A DNA stretch of 64,000 bases from Falsirhodobacter sp. alg1 (GTDB lineage: Bacteria; Pseudomonadota; Alphaproteobacteria; Rhodobacterales; Rhodobacteraceae): contig NZ_BBJC02000001.1 in assembly GCF_000739715.2 (NCBI RefSeq), positions 309,167 to 373,166 on the forward strand. The letters run 5' to 3'. Below, in pieces: positions 48,567 through 56,531 of the stretch (position 1 is its first letter; each line of letters starts with the position of its first letter). Below the pieces are notes generated by a model. The model was not told where the DNA came from, made no database searches, and was given only the letters and a program-made list of their open reading frames with translations. The translations under genes were made by a program, and so were the position numbers.

Positions 48567-49487
48567 TCATCGGTGGTGCGGGGCCAAATGCACGGCATTC
48601 ATGGTCAGCGTGGTGGTGCCCGGCAGGATGGCAAAGGTTTCGCCGCCGATCAGGATGGACTGGCCGTATTCGCCGGTCATGATCTGGATGTGGGGCGGAA
48701 TATCGGTGTCATAGCTGATCTCGATCCGGTCGGTTGCCGCGTCAAAATCAGTGATGGTGGCCGGTGCGCCCGCGGTGCCGCTGCCGATGATGAACGTATC
48801 CTCTCCCTCACCACCGGTGCCGTAATCGCCCGACTGCAACTGCAGCCGGTCATTCCCCACGCCGCCGTTCAGAAAATCCTGATCCTGATCATTGCCGCCG
48901 AACAGATCGTCATTGCCGTCTTCGCCATCCAGCGTATCCGCGCCTTGCCCGCCCCGTAAAAGATCATCCATCGAACCGCCTGCCAGCCAGTCATCGCCTG
49001 CGTCCCCGAACAGGCGGTCATTCCCCATCCCTCCCAGCAATGAATCCTGGCCCGCGCCGCCCCGGAGGATGTCGGCCCCGTTCTGCCCTGCCATCCAGTC
49101 ATCGCCCTGACCGCCAAGCAGGAGATCGCCGCCATCCCCGCCGAAAATGCTGTCATCGCCATCATCCCCCCAGACCGTATCGCGCCCCGCGTCTGCATGG
49201 ATCTGGTCATCGTCATTGCCACCCATGATCAGATCGTCGCCGCCGCGCCCGGCAATCTGATCCGTGCCACCTCCGCCATGGATGGTATCGGCCCCTTCGC
49301 CACCGGACAGCAGATCGCCGTCGTCGGTTCCATGCAGAAAGGAATCGAGGCTCTGGATGTCGCCCTCCTTTATCTCGGGCTGATCCGAGTCGGCGGGATC
49401 GTCGGTTTCCGGCGTTGCATCCGTCATGACGGCATCCGCTATTGCACCCGCCATAAGTGCGCCCACCAGCCCCAATAGCCCGATCAT
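48567..49487 (-). CDS. RTX (Gly-Asp-rich nonapeptide) calcium-binding repeat protein
   Basis: 306 residues. A short hydrophobic N-terminus (MIGLLGLVGALMAGAIADAV) is followed by an acidic linker and about twenty GGxGxDxxx-type nonapeptides, which fold into a calcium-binding beta roll. The C-terminal ~70 residues (ITDFDAATDRIEISYD) look like the usual RTX cap. Such proteins are normally secreted by type I systems; no T1SS gene is in the window. AAGGG eight bases before the chosen ATG supports it; in-frame ATGs exist upstream. Function unknown. Confidence 0.84.
   Translation of the reverse strand: MIGLLGLVGALMAGAIADAVMTDATPETDDPADSDQPEIKEGDIQSLDSFLHGTDDGDLLSGGEGADTIHGGGGTDQIAGRGGDDLIMGGNDDDQIHADAGRDTVWGDDGDDSIFGGDGGDLLLGGQGDDWMAGQNGADILRGGAGQDSLLGGMGNDRLFGDAGDDWLAGGSMDDLLRGGQGADTLDGEDGNDDLFGGNDQDQDFLNGGVGNDRLQLQSGDYGTGGEGEDTFIIGSGTAGAPATITDFDAATDRIEISYDTDIPPHIQIMTGEYGQSILIGGETFAILPGTTTLTMNAVHLAPHHR
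48786..49340 (-). repeat. RTX nonapeptide-coding repeat tract
   Basis: About twenty degenerate 27-base units within the gene encode Gly/Asp-rich nonapeptides. The DNA is Gly/Asp codon biased, which gives the visible periodicity on both strands. This explains the repeated short motifs in the region and is not a CRISPR. Confidence 0.8.
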
Positions 49488-49506
49488 TGCCGGAACCCTT
49501 CTTCTG

Positions 49507-49610
49507 TTAACCATAAATGGTATGAAAATCATGATCTTGTGCGTGATTTCATACCGGAACAGGGGCGTTCTGCGAAGGCGGTTTCCGAAGAGTCTTAAAA
49601 GATGATTAAC
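49507..49610. promoter_or_regulatory. CtrA-like operator region (TTAA-N7-TTAAC and TTAACCAT) with a GANTC site
   Basis: TTAA (49595-49598), seven bases, TTAAC (49606-49610) is an exact match to the CtrA full-site consensus; GAGTC (49590-49594) immediately before it is a GANTC site; TTAACCAT (49507-49514), the CtrA half-site octamer, lies nearer the RTX start. All lie between the divergent RTX and rpsO genes. The sites are seen, the regulation is inferred. Confidence 0.5.
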
Positions 49611-49739
49611 GCAAAAACGCTTTTCTTATTTCCGTTTTTTTTGTATGTGCGCGCATCCGTCTGTTATGCAGGCGGGGCAAGGGCCTTGCTGGACGACATC
49701 CTGGCTTGCGCCGTCACACCCGTTATCAAGGAGATATCG

Positions 49740-50009
49740 ATGTCGATCACCGTTGAAGACAAGAACCGCATCATTAAAGAATTCGGCACCAAAGAAGGCG
49801 ACACCGGTTCGCCCGAAGTTCAGGTTGCCGTGCTTTCCTCGCGGATCGCGACCCTGACCGAGCACTTCAAGATGCATAAGAAAGACAACCACTCCCGTCG
49901 TGGTCTTCTTATGATGGTGGCACAGCGCCGCAAACTGCTCGACTACCTCAAGGCCAAGGACGAAGGCCGGTACACGACGCTGATCGGGCGTCTGGGCCTG
50001 CGTCGCTAA
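49740..50009 (+). CDS. rpsO: 30S ribosomal protein S15
   Basis: 89 residues, exactly the family length. [18 protein letters not shown] and [20 protein letters not shown] (each under 20 residues) are the conserved rRNA-contact segments. AGGAG is six bases before the ATG. It binds the central domain of 16S rRNA. It is followed by a strong terminator and then pnp, the standard order. Confidence 0.98.
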   Translation: MSITVEDKNRIIKEFGTKEGDTGSPEVQVAVLSSRIATLTEHFKMHKKDNHSRRGLLMMVAQRRKLLDYLKAKDEGRYTTLIGRLGLRR

Positions 50010-50015
50010 GCTGCT

Positions 50016-50046
50016 AACGCGCCCCTTTCGGGGCGCGTTTCCGTTT
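50016..50046 (+). terminator. Terminator/attenuator between rpsO and pnp
   Basis: AACGCGCCCC pairs with GGGGCGCGTT around a TTTC loop, followed by TCCGTTTTTC. Read-through would continue into the pnp leader. Confidence 0.8.
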
Positions 50047-50056
50047 TTCGCATTGT

Positions 50057-50141
50057 CCCCGCTGAGGTCCGGCGGGTCGACAGCACCAAAGGACCCCGGG
50101 CGAACGCCGCCCGGACGCAAAGCCGGGGGAGGGTCCCTTGG
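50057..50141 (+). other. Structured pnp leader with two alternative pairings
   Basis: CCCGC (50058-50062) pairs with GCGGG (50072-50076). CCAAAGGACCC (50086-50096) pairs with GGGTCCCTTGG (50131-50141) with one mismatch, enclosing CCGGGCG/CGCCCGG (50096-50114). In an alternative fold CCCCGG (50094-50099) pairs with CCGGGG (50123-50128), breaking the inner stem. In E. coli the pnp leader is an RNase III target through which PNPase controls itself; the same role is inferred here. Confidence 0.45.
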
Positions 50142-50158
50142 CCAGAACAGGAAATGAC

Positions 50159-52297
50159 ATGTTCAACGTGACGCAAAAGACGATCGAGTGGGGCGGCGAG
50201 ACGCTGACGCTCGAAACCGGCAAAGTGGCCCGTCAGGCCGATGGCACCGTGATCGCCACCCTTGGCGAAACCTCGGTTATGGCCAACGTAACCTTTGCCA
50301 AACAACAGAAGCCGGGGCAGGATTTCTTCCCGCTGACCGTGCACTACCAGGAAAAATACTACGCAGCGGGCAAGATTCCGGGCGGGTTCTTCAAGCGTGA
50401 AGCGCGTCCTTCGGAAAAGGAAACGCTGACCTCGCGCCTGATCGACCGTCCGTGCCGTCCGCTGTTCGTTCCGGGCTTCAAGAACGAAGTTCTGGTCATG
50501 TGCACCGTGCTGAGCCACGATCTGCACAACGAACCCGATGTCGTGGCGATGATCGCGGCTTCGGCGGCCCTGACCATTTCGGGTGTCCCCTTCATGGGCC
50601 CGATCGGTGCGGCCCGCGTCGGTTTCTCGAACGGCGAATACGTTCTGAACCCCTCGGTCGATGATATGCAAGGGTTGCGCAACAACCCCGAGCAGCGTCT
50701 GGACCTGATCGTTGCCGGCACCAAGAACGCCGTGATGATGGTGGAATCGGAAGCCTACGAGCTGACCGAAGACGAAATGCTGGGCGCAGTGAAGTTCGGT
50801 CACGATGCCATGCAGCCGGTGATCGACATGATCATCGATCTGGCAGAGGATTCGGCGAAGGAGCCCTTCGATTTCGTTCCGGCCGATTATTCGAAGCTTT
50901 ATGCCAAGATCAAGAAAGCCGGCGAAAAGCAGATGCGTGCCGCTTTTGCCATCAAGGACAAGGGTGAACGGGTCGATGCGATCGAGGCTGCACGTGCAGC
51001 CGTGAAGGCCGGCCTGTCCGAAGAGGATCTGGCCGATGCGAACCTCGGTTCGGCATTCAAGAAGCTGGAATCCTCGATCCTGCGCGGCGATGTTGTAAAG
51101 AACGGCGTCCGTATCGATGGTCGTGACACGAAGACCGTGCGCCCGATCGTTTCGGAAACCAGTGTTCTGCCCCGTACGCACGGCTCCTCGCTGTTCACCC
51201 GCGGTGAAACGCAGGCACTGGTCGTAACCACGCTGGGCACCGGCGAGGATGAGCAGATCATCGACGCGCTGCACGGCAACTCGCGCTCCAACTTCCTGCT
51301 GCATTACAACTTCCCTCCCTATTCGGTGGGTGAAGTCGGTCGTGTCGGTTCGCCCGGTCGTCGTGAAATCGGCCATGGTAAACTGGCATGGCGTGCGCTG
51401 CAGGCCGTTCTGCCGTCGCCGACCGATTTCCCCTACACGATCCGCGTCGTGTCCGAGATCACTGAATCCAACGGTTCGTCCTCGATGGCGTCGGTCTGTG
51501 GTGGCTCGTTGGCCATGATGGATGCGGGTGTTCCGCTGAAGGCACCGGTTGCCGGTGTGGCCATGGGCCTGATCCTTGAAGAAGATGGCAGCTATGCTGT
51601 TCTGACCGACATCCTGGGTGACGAAGATCATCTGGGCGACATGGACTTCAAGGTTGCCGGAACTGAAAACGGCATCACCTCGCTGCAGATGGACATCAAG
51701 ATTGCAGGCATCACGCCCGAGATCATGAGCAAAGCCCTGGCCCAGGCCAAGGACGGCCGTCTGCATATCCTTGGTGAAATGTCCAAGGCGCTGACCTCGG
51801 CCAATGCATTCTCGGCATACGCGCCAAAAATCGAGACGCTGACGATTCCGACCGACAAGATCCGTGAAGTGATCGGTTCGGGCGGCAAGGTCATCCGCGA
51901 GATCGTGGAAACCTCGGGGGCCAAGGTCGACATCAATGATGACGGCATGATCAAGATCGCGTCCAATGACGCGGATGCGATCAAGCGCGCTTACGACATG
52001 ATCTGGTCGATCGTGGCCGAGCCGGAAGAAGGCAAGATCTACACCGGTAAGGTTGTGAAGCTGGTCGACTTCGGTGCGTTCGTGAACTTCTTCGGCAAGC
52101 GTGACGGCCTCGTCCACGTTTCGCAGATCGCCAACAAGCGTCTGCAACACCCGAACGAAGTACTGAAGGAAGGCCAGGAAGTGAAAGTGAAACTTCTGGG
52201 CTTCGACGATCGCGGCAAGGTTCGCCTTGGCATGAAGATGGTCGATCAGGAAACGGGTGAAGAAGTTGCACCTGAAGCAAAGACCGAAGCCGAGTAA
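50159..52297 (+). CDS. pnp: Polyribonucleotide nucleotidyltransferase (PNPase)
   Basis: 712 residues. Two RNase PH domains ([14 protein letters not shown] and IDRPCRPLF in the first; the second has the [11 protein letters not shown] region and [15 protein letters not shown]), then a KH domain with [11 protein letters not shown] near 560 and an S1 domain from about 620 ([15 protein letters not shown]). It degrades RNA 3'-5' with phosphate and works in the degradosome. The ATG follows AGGA by seven bases; an in-frame ATG seven codons up is weaker. Confidence 0.97.
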   Translation: MFNVTQKTIEWGGETLTLETGKVARQADGTVIATLGETSVMANVTFAKQQKPGQDFFPLTVHYQEKYYAAGKIPGGFFKREARPSEKETLTSRLIDRPCRPLFVPGFKNEVLVMCTVLSHDLHNEPDVVAMIAASAALTISGVPFMGPIGAARVGFSNGEYVLNPSVDDMQGLRNNPEQRLDLIVAGTKNAVMMVESEAYELTEDEMLGAVKFGHDAMQPVIDMIIDLAEDSAKEPFDFVPADYSKLYAKIKKAGEKQMRAAFAIKDKGERVDAIEAARAAVKAGLSEEDLADANLGSAFKKLESSILRGDVVKNGVRIDGRDTKTVRPIVSETSVLPRTHGSSLFTRGETQALVVTTLGTGEDEQIIDALHGNSRSNFLLHYNFPPYSVGEVGRVGSPGRREIGHGKLAWRALQAVLPSPTDFPYTIRVVSEITESNGSSSMASVCGGSLAMMDAGVPLKAPVAGVAMGLILEEDGSYAVLTDILGDEDHLGDMDFKVAGTENGITSLQMDIKIAGITPEIMSKALAQAKDGRLHILGEMSKALTSANAFSAYAPKIETLTIPTDKIREVIGSGGKVIREIVETSGAKVDINDDGMIKIASNDADAIKRAYDMIWSIVAEPEEGKIYTGKVVKLVDFGAFVNFFGKRDGLVHVSQIANKRLQHPNEVLKEGQEVKVKLLGFDDRGKVRLGMKMVDQETGEEVAPEAKTEAE

Positions 52298-52312
52298 TCG
52301 CACGGTTGATTG

Positions 52313-52345
52313 AAGAAGGGGCGTGTTTCACGCCCCTTCTTTTTC
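52313..52345 (+). terminator. Intrinsic terminator of pnp
   Basis: AAGAAGGGGCGTG pairs with CACGCCCCTTCTT around a TTT loop (52313-52341), followed by TTTC. A 13-base perfect stem makes it strong. Confidence 0.9.
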
Positions 52346-52400
52346 TATTATGACAAAGGTGACGCGCATCTGCGCCCGAAGCACCTTGTGGAGCGGTACC

Positions 52401-53525
52401 TTGAAGCCCAGCCCCTATTTGCCCCCGAAAAAGACAGCCTCCGAAAAGTTCGTGCGTGAATCAAAGCGGATCGGACGGCAGATCGCCTCCAAGGTTCTTC
52501 CGACCTGGGGCATTGCCGAACGCATCATCTACGATATGCGCCGCGATAAAGCCGTCCGTGTGACCGAAGGTACCAAGCCGCCTTTGGACGAGATCGTGAT
52601 CCTGCTGATCTACCAGCCCAAAGGGTTGCTCGATTCCACCATCTGGCAATTGGAATGGATGGCCGCGCAGGGAATTTCGGCAGTTGTCGTGTCCAATACG
52701 CCGCTTCTTGATGCCGATCGGGTGCGTTTGCAGGGCATGACGCAATTTGTTGTGGAACGGCCGAATATCGGCTATGATTTCGGCGGCTATCGTGAAGGTG
52801 TGCTGCAAGTGCTGGAGCGCGGTCTGCGCCCCAAGGCGCTTTATGTGATGAACGACAGTATGTGGTTTCCTCTGTCCGAGGATTCGGATGCCATCGAGCG
52901 GAGCCGTGCCGCCCCCGAGGATGTCTGGGGACTGTTCGTCGATCTGGACTGGCGCCACCGGCTGACGGGAAACATCAAGGGCGCGCATGTGCAGTCCTAT
53001 TTCTTCCGGTTCTCCGAGGCGGTGGTCAATGATCCGCGGTTCGAGGCCTATTGGCGCAAGATGTCGCTGATCAGTGCCAAGCGCCTTGTGGTCAAACTGC
53101 GCGAGCTGAAATTGGCGAACTATTTCGCCGAACTGGGCTATAGCGTCGGGGGGCTGCACAGCTGGCGCGAGGTGGCAGATTACCTGCTCAACCTGCAAGA
53201 CGAAGACAAGATGGCCCAGATACTGAAGCACCAATGCGGGGTCCGGGCAGGAGATGCGGCCAAGATCGAACCCTTGCTGGAACGGGGCGATCTGACAGCA
53301 CTGCAGATCCGCGACCATCTGCGGGAGGATATCGACAAGACCAACATCTTCCTGTTTTCCACGGCCCTGCACCCGATCGTCATGACCGATCTGGGCTTTC
53401 CGTTCCTGAAAAAGCAGAGCGTCTCGATCATGGTGGCAAAACGGCGTAAGCTGGTGGAACTGGGCATGCACAATGCATATCCCGAGCCTATCCGGCGCGA
53501 AGTTGCCGCGCGGGATGCTGTCTGA
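52401..53525 (+). CDS. Rhamnan synthesis F (RgpF)-like glycan synthesis protein
   Basis: 374 residues from the chosen start. The middle holds ERPNIGYDFGGYREGVLQ near 130-148 and YVMNDSMWFPL, the core of the RgpF family that acts in polyrhamnose or O-antigen synthesis. No signal peptide or membrane helix. A TTG start with GGAG seven bases upstream is proposed, because the nearest ATG (52350) sits against the pnp terminator with no ribosome site. It starts a three-gene run of glycan genes. Confidence 0.8.
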   Translation: MKPSPYLPPKKTASEKFVRESKRIGRQIASKVLPTWGIAERIIYDMRRDKAVRVTEGTKPPLDEIVILLIYQPKGLLDSTIWQLEWMAAQGISAVVVSNTPLLDADRVRLQGMTQFVVERPNIGYDFGGYREGVLQVLERGLRPKALYVMNDSMWFPLSEDSDAIERSRAAPEDVWGLFVDLDWRHRLTGNIKGAHVQSYFFRFSEAVVNDPRFEAYWRKMSLISAKRLVVKLRELKLANYFAELGYSVGGLHSWREVADYLLNLQDEDKMAQILKHQCGVRAGDAAKIEPLLERGDLTALQIRDHLREDIDKTNIFLFSTALHPIVMTDLGFPFLKKQSVSIMVAKRRKLVELGMHNAYPEPIRREVAARDAV

Positions 53526-53549
53526 GCTTGCGACCGAAAGAGTAACCGA

Positions 53550-54326
53550 ATGGCCGATCAACCCGTCATCATCCTCTGCATGAAGTGGGGTACGCTTTAT
53601 GGGCCGGAGTATGTGAACAATCTGGCCGCAGGGGTTCGCAGGCATCTGGACCGTCCGTACCGCTTCATATGCTTTACCGATGATGGCACGGGGCTGGATG
53701 CGGGGATCGAGGTCAGGGATATTCCCGAACTGGGCCTGCCGGCGGGGCATAACGATCGTCGGTGGCGCAAGCTGTCGGTATTCCGGCCCGATCTGGGGCT
53801 GGAAGGGACGGCCCTGTTTCTGGATCTGGACCTGGTGATCGTGGATGATCTGGCGCCCTTCTTCGAGCAGCCAGGCACCTTCCTGATTGTGCGCGACGAC
53901 GACCTGTTCCGACCGAAGCCCTTGCGCAAGCTGAACGCCGAACGCGATGCCTTTCTGCATTCGGTGGGCAACAGCTCGGTTTTCCGGTTCGAACTGGGGC
54001 GGCACGCCTACATTCTCGATGCTTTCGTTGCGGACCCAGAGGCCGCTACGCGCGATTACGAGATCAGCCAGCAGTTCCAGTCGGCGCAATTGGCCAAGCA
54101 CGGGCATCTGGCCTATTGGCCCAAAGGCTGGTGCGTCAGTTTCAAGAATGACTGTGTGCCACGCGGCATCGCAAGTTACGTGCAGGATCCGTCCTGCCCT
54201 GCCGGGGCCAAAATGGTGGTCTTTGCGGGCAACCCCAAGATGACCGAGGTGCTGGAGGGCGGGGGCCATAAATGGTGCCGCCGTATCGGCAATGTGGATT
54301 GGCTGCGGCGCGCATGGCAGGCTTGA
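53550..54326 (+). CDS. Probable glycosyltransferase (nucleotide-diphospho-sugar type)
   Basis: 258 residues. VIILCMKWGTLYGPEYVNNL at the start, and a DxD metal/sugar-nucleotide motif in LFLDLDLVIVDDL near 92-104. YWPKGWCVSFKNDC lies further on. The donor and acceptor are unknown. It lies 24 bases after the RgpF-like gene and its end overlaps the next glycosyltransferase by 13 bases, so the three likely act together on a surface glycan. Confidence 0.75.
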   Translation: MADQPVIILCMKWGTLYGPEYVNNLAAGVRRHLDRPYRFICFTDDGTGLDAGIEVRDIPELGLPAGHNDRRWRKLSVFRPDLGLEGTALFLDLDLVIVDDLAPFFEQPGTFLIVRDDDLFRPKPLRKLNAERDAFLHSVGNSSVFRFELGRHAYILDAFVADPEAATRDYEISQQFQSAQLAKHGHLAYWPKGWCVSFKNDCVPRGIASYVQDPSCPAGAKMVVFAGNPKMTEVLEGGGHKWCRRIGNVDWLRRAWQA

Positions 54327-55111
54327 TCCGTACCCTCAAGGCGCAATGGCGGACACGCCGCGCTGTGGCCGAGATAGGCGCGCGCGATATGCAGCCGCGT
54401 CCGCATGGTATGCCGACCGAGGTGATCGTATCGCTCACCTCTTATCCGGGGCGCTATGCCACGCTGGCCCGCACGCTGAACGGGCTGATGCGGCAAACGG
54501 TGCGGGCCGATCGCACGATCCTCTGGCTGGCGCATGGCGATGAGGCGACGCTTCCCGATGAGGTGCGTGCCACGGGAGTGGAGGTGCGGCTCTGGGAAGA
54601 TATCCGTTCCTACAAGAAGATCATTCCCGCGTTGCAGGCGTTTCCCGATGCGGCCATCGTGACGGCGGATGACGACGTCTATTATCCGGCGGACTGGCTG
54701 GAGCGTTTGCTGGCGGGGACGGGCAAGGTCCGGGCTTTGCGAGCGCACCGCGTGGTGATGGCCGGGCAGGTTCCGGCACCCTATGATGCGTGGGAGCGAG
54801 GGCTGGCGGCCCCCGAAGCCGGACCGCTGGTTTTCCCGACGGGTGTGATGGGGGTCTATTATGCCCCGGGCGTGTTCCATCACGATGTGATGGACAAGGA
54901 GCTGTTCCGCACGCTTGCACCGGATGCCGATGACGTCTGGCTTTACTGGATGCACCGCCGCGCCGGAAACCATGCAGAGAAACTGGGTTCCAAAGGGCGC
55001 GTTCTGGAATGGCCCGGATCGCAGGCCAGGAGTCTCCGTGCCAGCAATCTGGGCGACAGCGGCAATGATCGGGCCATTGCCGCCATGGTAGCTAAATTCG
55101 GCTTTCCCTAG
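54314..55111 (+). CDS. Probable glycosyltransferase (GT2-like)
   Basis: 265 residues. VSLTSYPGRYATLARTLNGL near 35-55 and a DDD motif in IVTADDDVYYPADWLERLL near 115 suggest an inverting GT2-like fold. FPTGVMGVYYAPGVF is a likely acceptor-loop. The ATG overlaps the end of the previous gene; its ribosome-binding site is weak. An upstream in-frame ATG exists. Its stop overlaps the convergent tspO gene by four bases. Confidence 0.72.
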   Translation: MAGLIRTLKAQWRTRRAVAEIGARDMQPRPHGMPTEVIVSLTSYPGRYATLARTLNGLMRQTVRADRTILWLAHGDEATLPDEVRATGVEVRLWEDIRSYKKIIPALQAFPDAAIVTADDDVYYPADWLERLLAGTGKVRALRAHRVVMAGQVPAPYDAWERGLAAPEAGPLVFPTGVMGVYYAPGVFHHDVMDKELFRTLAPDADDVWLYWMHRRAGNHAEKLGSKGRVLEWPGSQARSLRASNLGDSGNDRAIAAMVAKFGFP

Positions 55112-55551
55112 TTCAGCAGAACCAGGGATGCATTCAGCGCGGTAGCGATGCTGATCCAGGCCAGATAGGGCACGAACAGCAGGGATGACAGTTTATCCTG
55201 TGACCACGCGCGCAGGATAAACGCCAGAATGACGACCCAGAGCGCGGCAATGACGCTCAGCCCGATGACCATTTCATGCGCGCCGAAAAATACGGGCGTC
55301 CACGACAGGTTCAGCGCGATCTGCAAGATCCACAGCACCGCCGGCCCGCCGTACAGCGCCATCCGCGCACCGACCCAGCCAATCAGCACATACAGGACTG
55401 ACCAGACAATCGGGAACCAGGAATCCGGTGGAGTAAAGAACGGCTGCTGCAACCCTTCGTACCACGCACCCGGTTGCCATTGCGTTCCGGCAAATATGCC
55501 AGCCCCCAATGTGGCGGCGATAAAGAGGATATGGATTAGAAGGTTGCGCAC
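55108..55551 (-). CDS. tspO: TspO/MBR tryptophan-rich membrane protein
   Basis: 147 residues with five hydrophobic helices and many Trp: WQPGAWYEGLQQPFFTPPDSWFPIVW in the first half (shown in part), and NLSWTPVFF in the centre. It binds porphyrins and related ligands and, in Rhodobacter, tunes photosynthesis-gene expression with oxygen. A GTG start follows AGGGA by seven bases. Confidence 0.92.
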   Translation of the reverse strand: MRNLLIHILFIAATLGAGIFAGTQWQPGAWYEGLQQPFFTPPDSWFPIVWSVLYVLIGWVGARMALYGGPAVLWILQIALNLSWTPVFFGAHEMVIGLSVIAALWVVILAFILRAWSQDKLSSLLFVPYLAWISIATALNASLVLLN

Positions 55552-55604
55552 CGGTTCGTCCCTTATGATAACAGCGCGGAAAATCCCTGCTTGGCGCTAT
55601 AACG

Positions 55605-56351
55605 TCAAGCGGGGGGATGAGGTTCGGCGGGAATTGGCTTGCGTCCTTCGTCTGTCAGAAGAAAGGCATCACGCCCCTCGATGACCACTGCCGAAAGGGG
55701 GCCGCCATAGGCCGCGCTGCTGTCGGTATTCAGGCGGTTGCCGTAGCTGGTGGCCTGCGCAATGGCCGTATGGCCGTGGACAATCAGCGGGCCGAAGCTG
55801 TCGGTGAAATCCAGAAAATCCTTGCGGATCCAGATCAGATCCTGCTCGGCCTGCGCCTCCAGCTCTCGCGTGGGACGTACGCCCGCATGGCAGAAGAAAC
55901 ATTCCCCCCGACGGAAGCTGACAGGGCGGGAGGCGAGGAAATCGCGGTGCGATTGCGGCACAGCCGCCACAGCCTCGGCATGCACCGGAGCCAGGGGCCG
56001 ATCAGCGGCATTCGCAACGCCGTAACTGGCAAGAGTGGCACCGCCCCCGATCTTCGGGTGCATATAGCTGTGTTCAGGCTTTAGCCCCGGATCATGCCAG
56101 GCCGGATCGTCCAGAAACCGGCTGAGCAGGCGGTCGTGATTGCCCTTGAGCACAATCCAGTTCTGACCATTCTCAATTCCGCTGCGCAGGTATTCCACCA
56201 CACCTGCAGAATCCGGTCCCCGGTCCACCAGATCTCCGACATGGACAATGGGGGCGGCCCCATGCAGGGCCATGTCACGCTCTATTCGTTGGTGGGCAGC
56301 CTGCAGCAAATCCAGATGGCCATGAATATCGCCAATGGCATAGGTATGCAT
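55605..56351 (-). CDS. Metallophosphatase (serine/threonine phosphatase PrpA/ApaH-like)
   Basis: 248 residues. Metal motifs GDIHGH near 7-12, GDLVDRGP near 39-46, GNHDRLL near 71 and VHGHTA near 190, the standard calcineurin-like phosphoesterase set. Substrates could be phosphoproteins or dinucleotide polyphosphates. GGAG lies six bases before the ATG, inside a longer frame. Bases 56352-56531 upstream carry several short hairpins and no gene. Confidence 0.88.
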   Translation of the reverse strand: MHTYAIGDIHGHLDLLQAAHQRIERDMALHGAAPIVHVGDLVDRGPDSAGVVEYLRSGIENGQNWIVLKGNHDRLLSRFLDDPAWHDPGLKPEHSYMHPKIGGGATLASYGVANAADRPLAPVHAEAVAAVPQSHRDFLASRPVSFRRGECFFCHAGVRPTRELEAQAEQDLIWIRKDFLDFTDSFGPLIVHGHTAIAQATSYGNRLNTDSSAAYGGPLSAVVIEGRDAFLLTDEGRKPIPAEPHPPA

Positions 56352-56490
56352 ATCATCTCCAATGCAATCGGGACCTGACACATCATCAGGTGTCGGCCTC
56401 GGGATTGATGTAGGGGAGGTTATGCGGAAATGCCAAGGGGCTGGTGCCGAAAGCTGCGCTGATAACTGGCGGTTGACCGCAGATCGGCTG

Positions 56491-56516
56491 ACGAAGGGCC
56501 CAGAATGGCCCTTCGT
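56491..56516 (-). terminator. Possible terminator hairpin after serA
   Basis: ACGAAGGGCC pairs with GGCCCTTCGT around a 6-base loop, but the minus strand has no T-run after it. It may end serA by another route or stabilise the 3' end. Confidence 0.35.
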
Positions 56517-56531
56517 GTTTGCAAGTGCTGC

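Noticed and set aside
48786-49340. Periodic repeats that could suggest a CRISPR array
   Set aside because: The 27-base periodicity comes from Gly/Asp nonapeptide codons of the RTX protein; there are no identical repeats with unique spacers.
50100-50128. c-di-GMP-I riboswitch-like 12-base stretch GGACGCAAAGCC in the pnp leader
   Set aside because: It matches one conserved piece of the c-di-GMP-I aptamer, but the other conserved block and the second stem with its tetraloop receptor are absent, and the bases take part in other pairings here.
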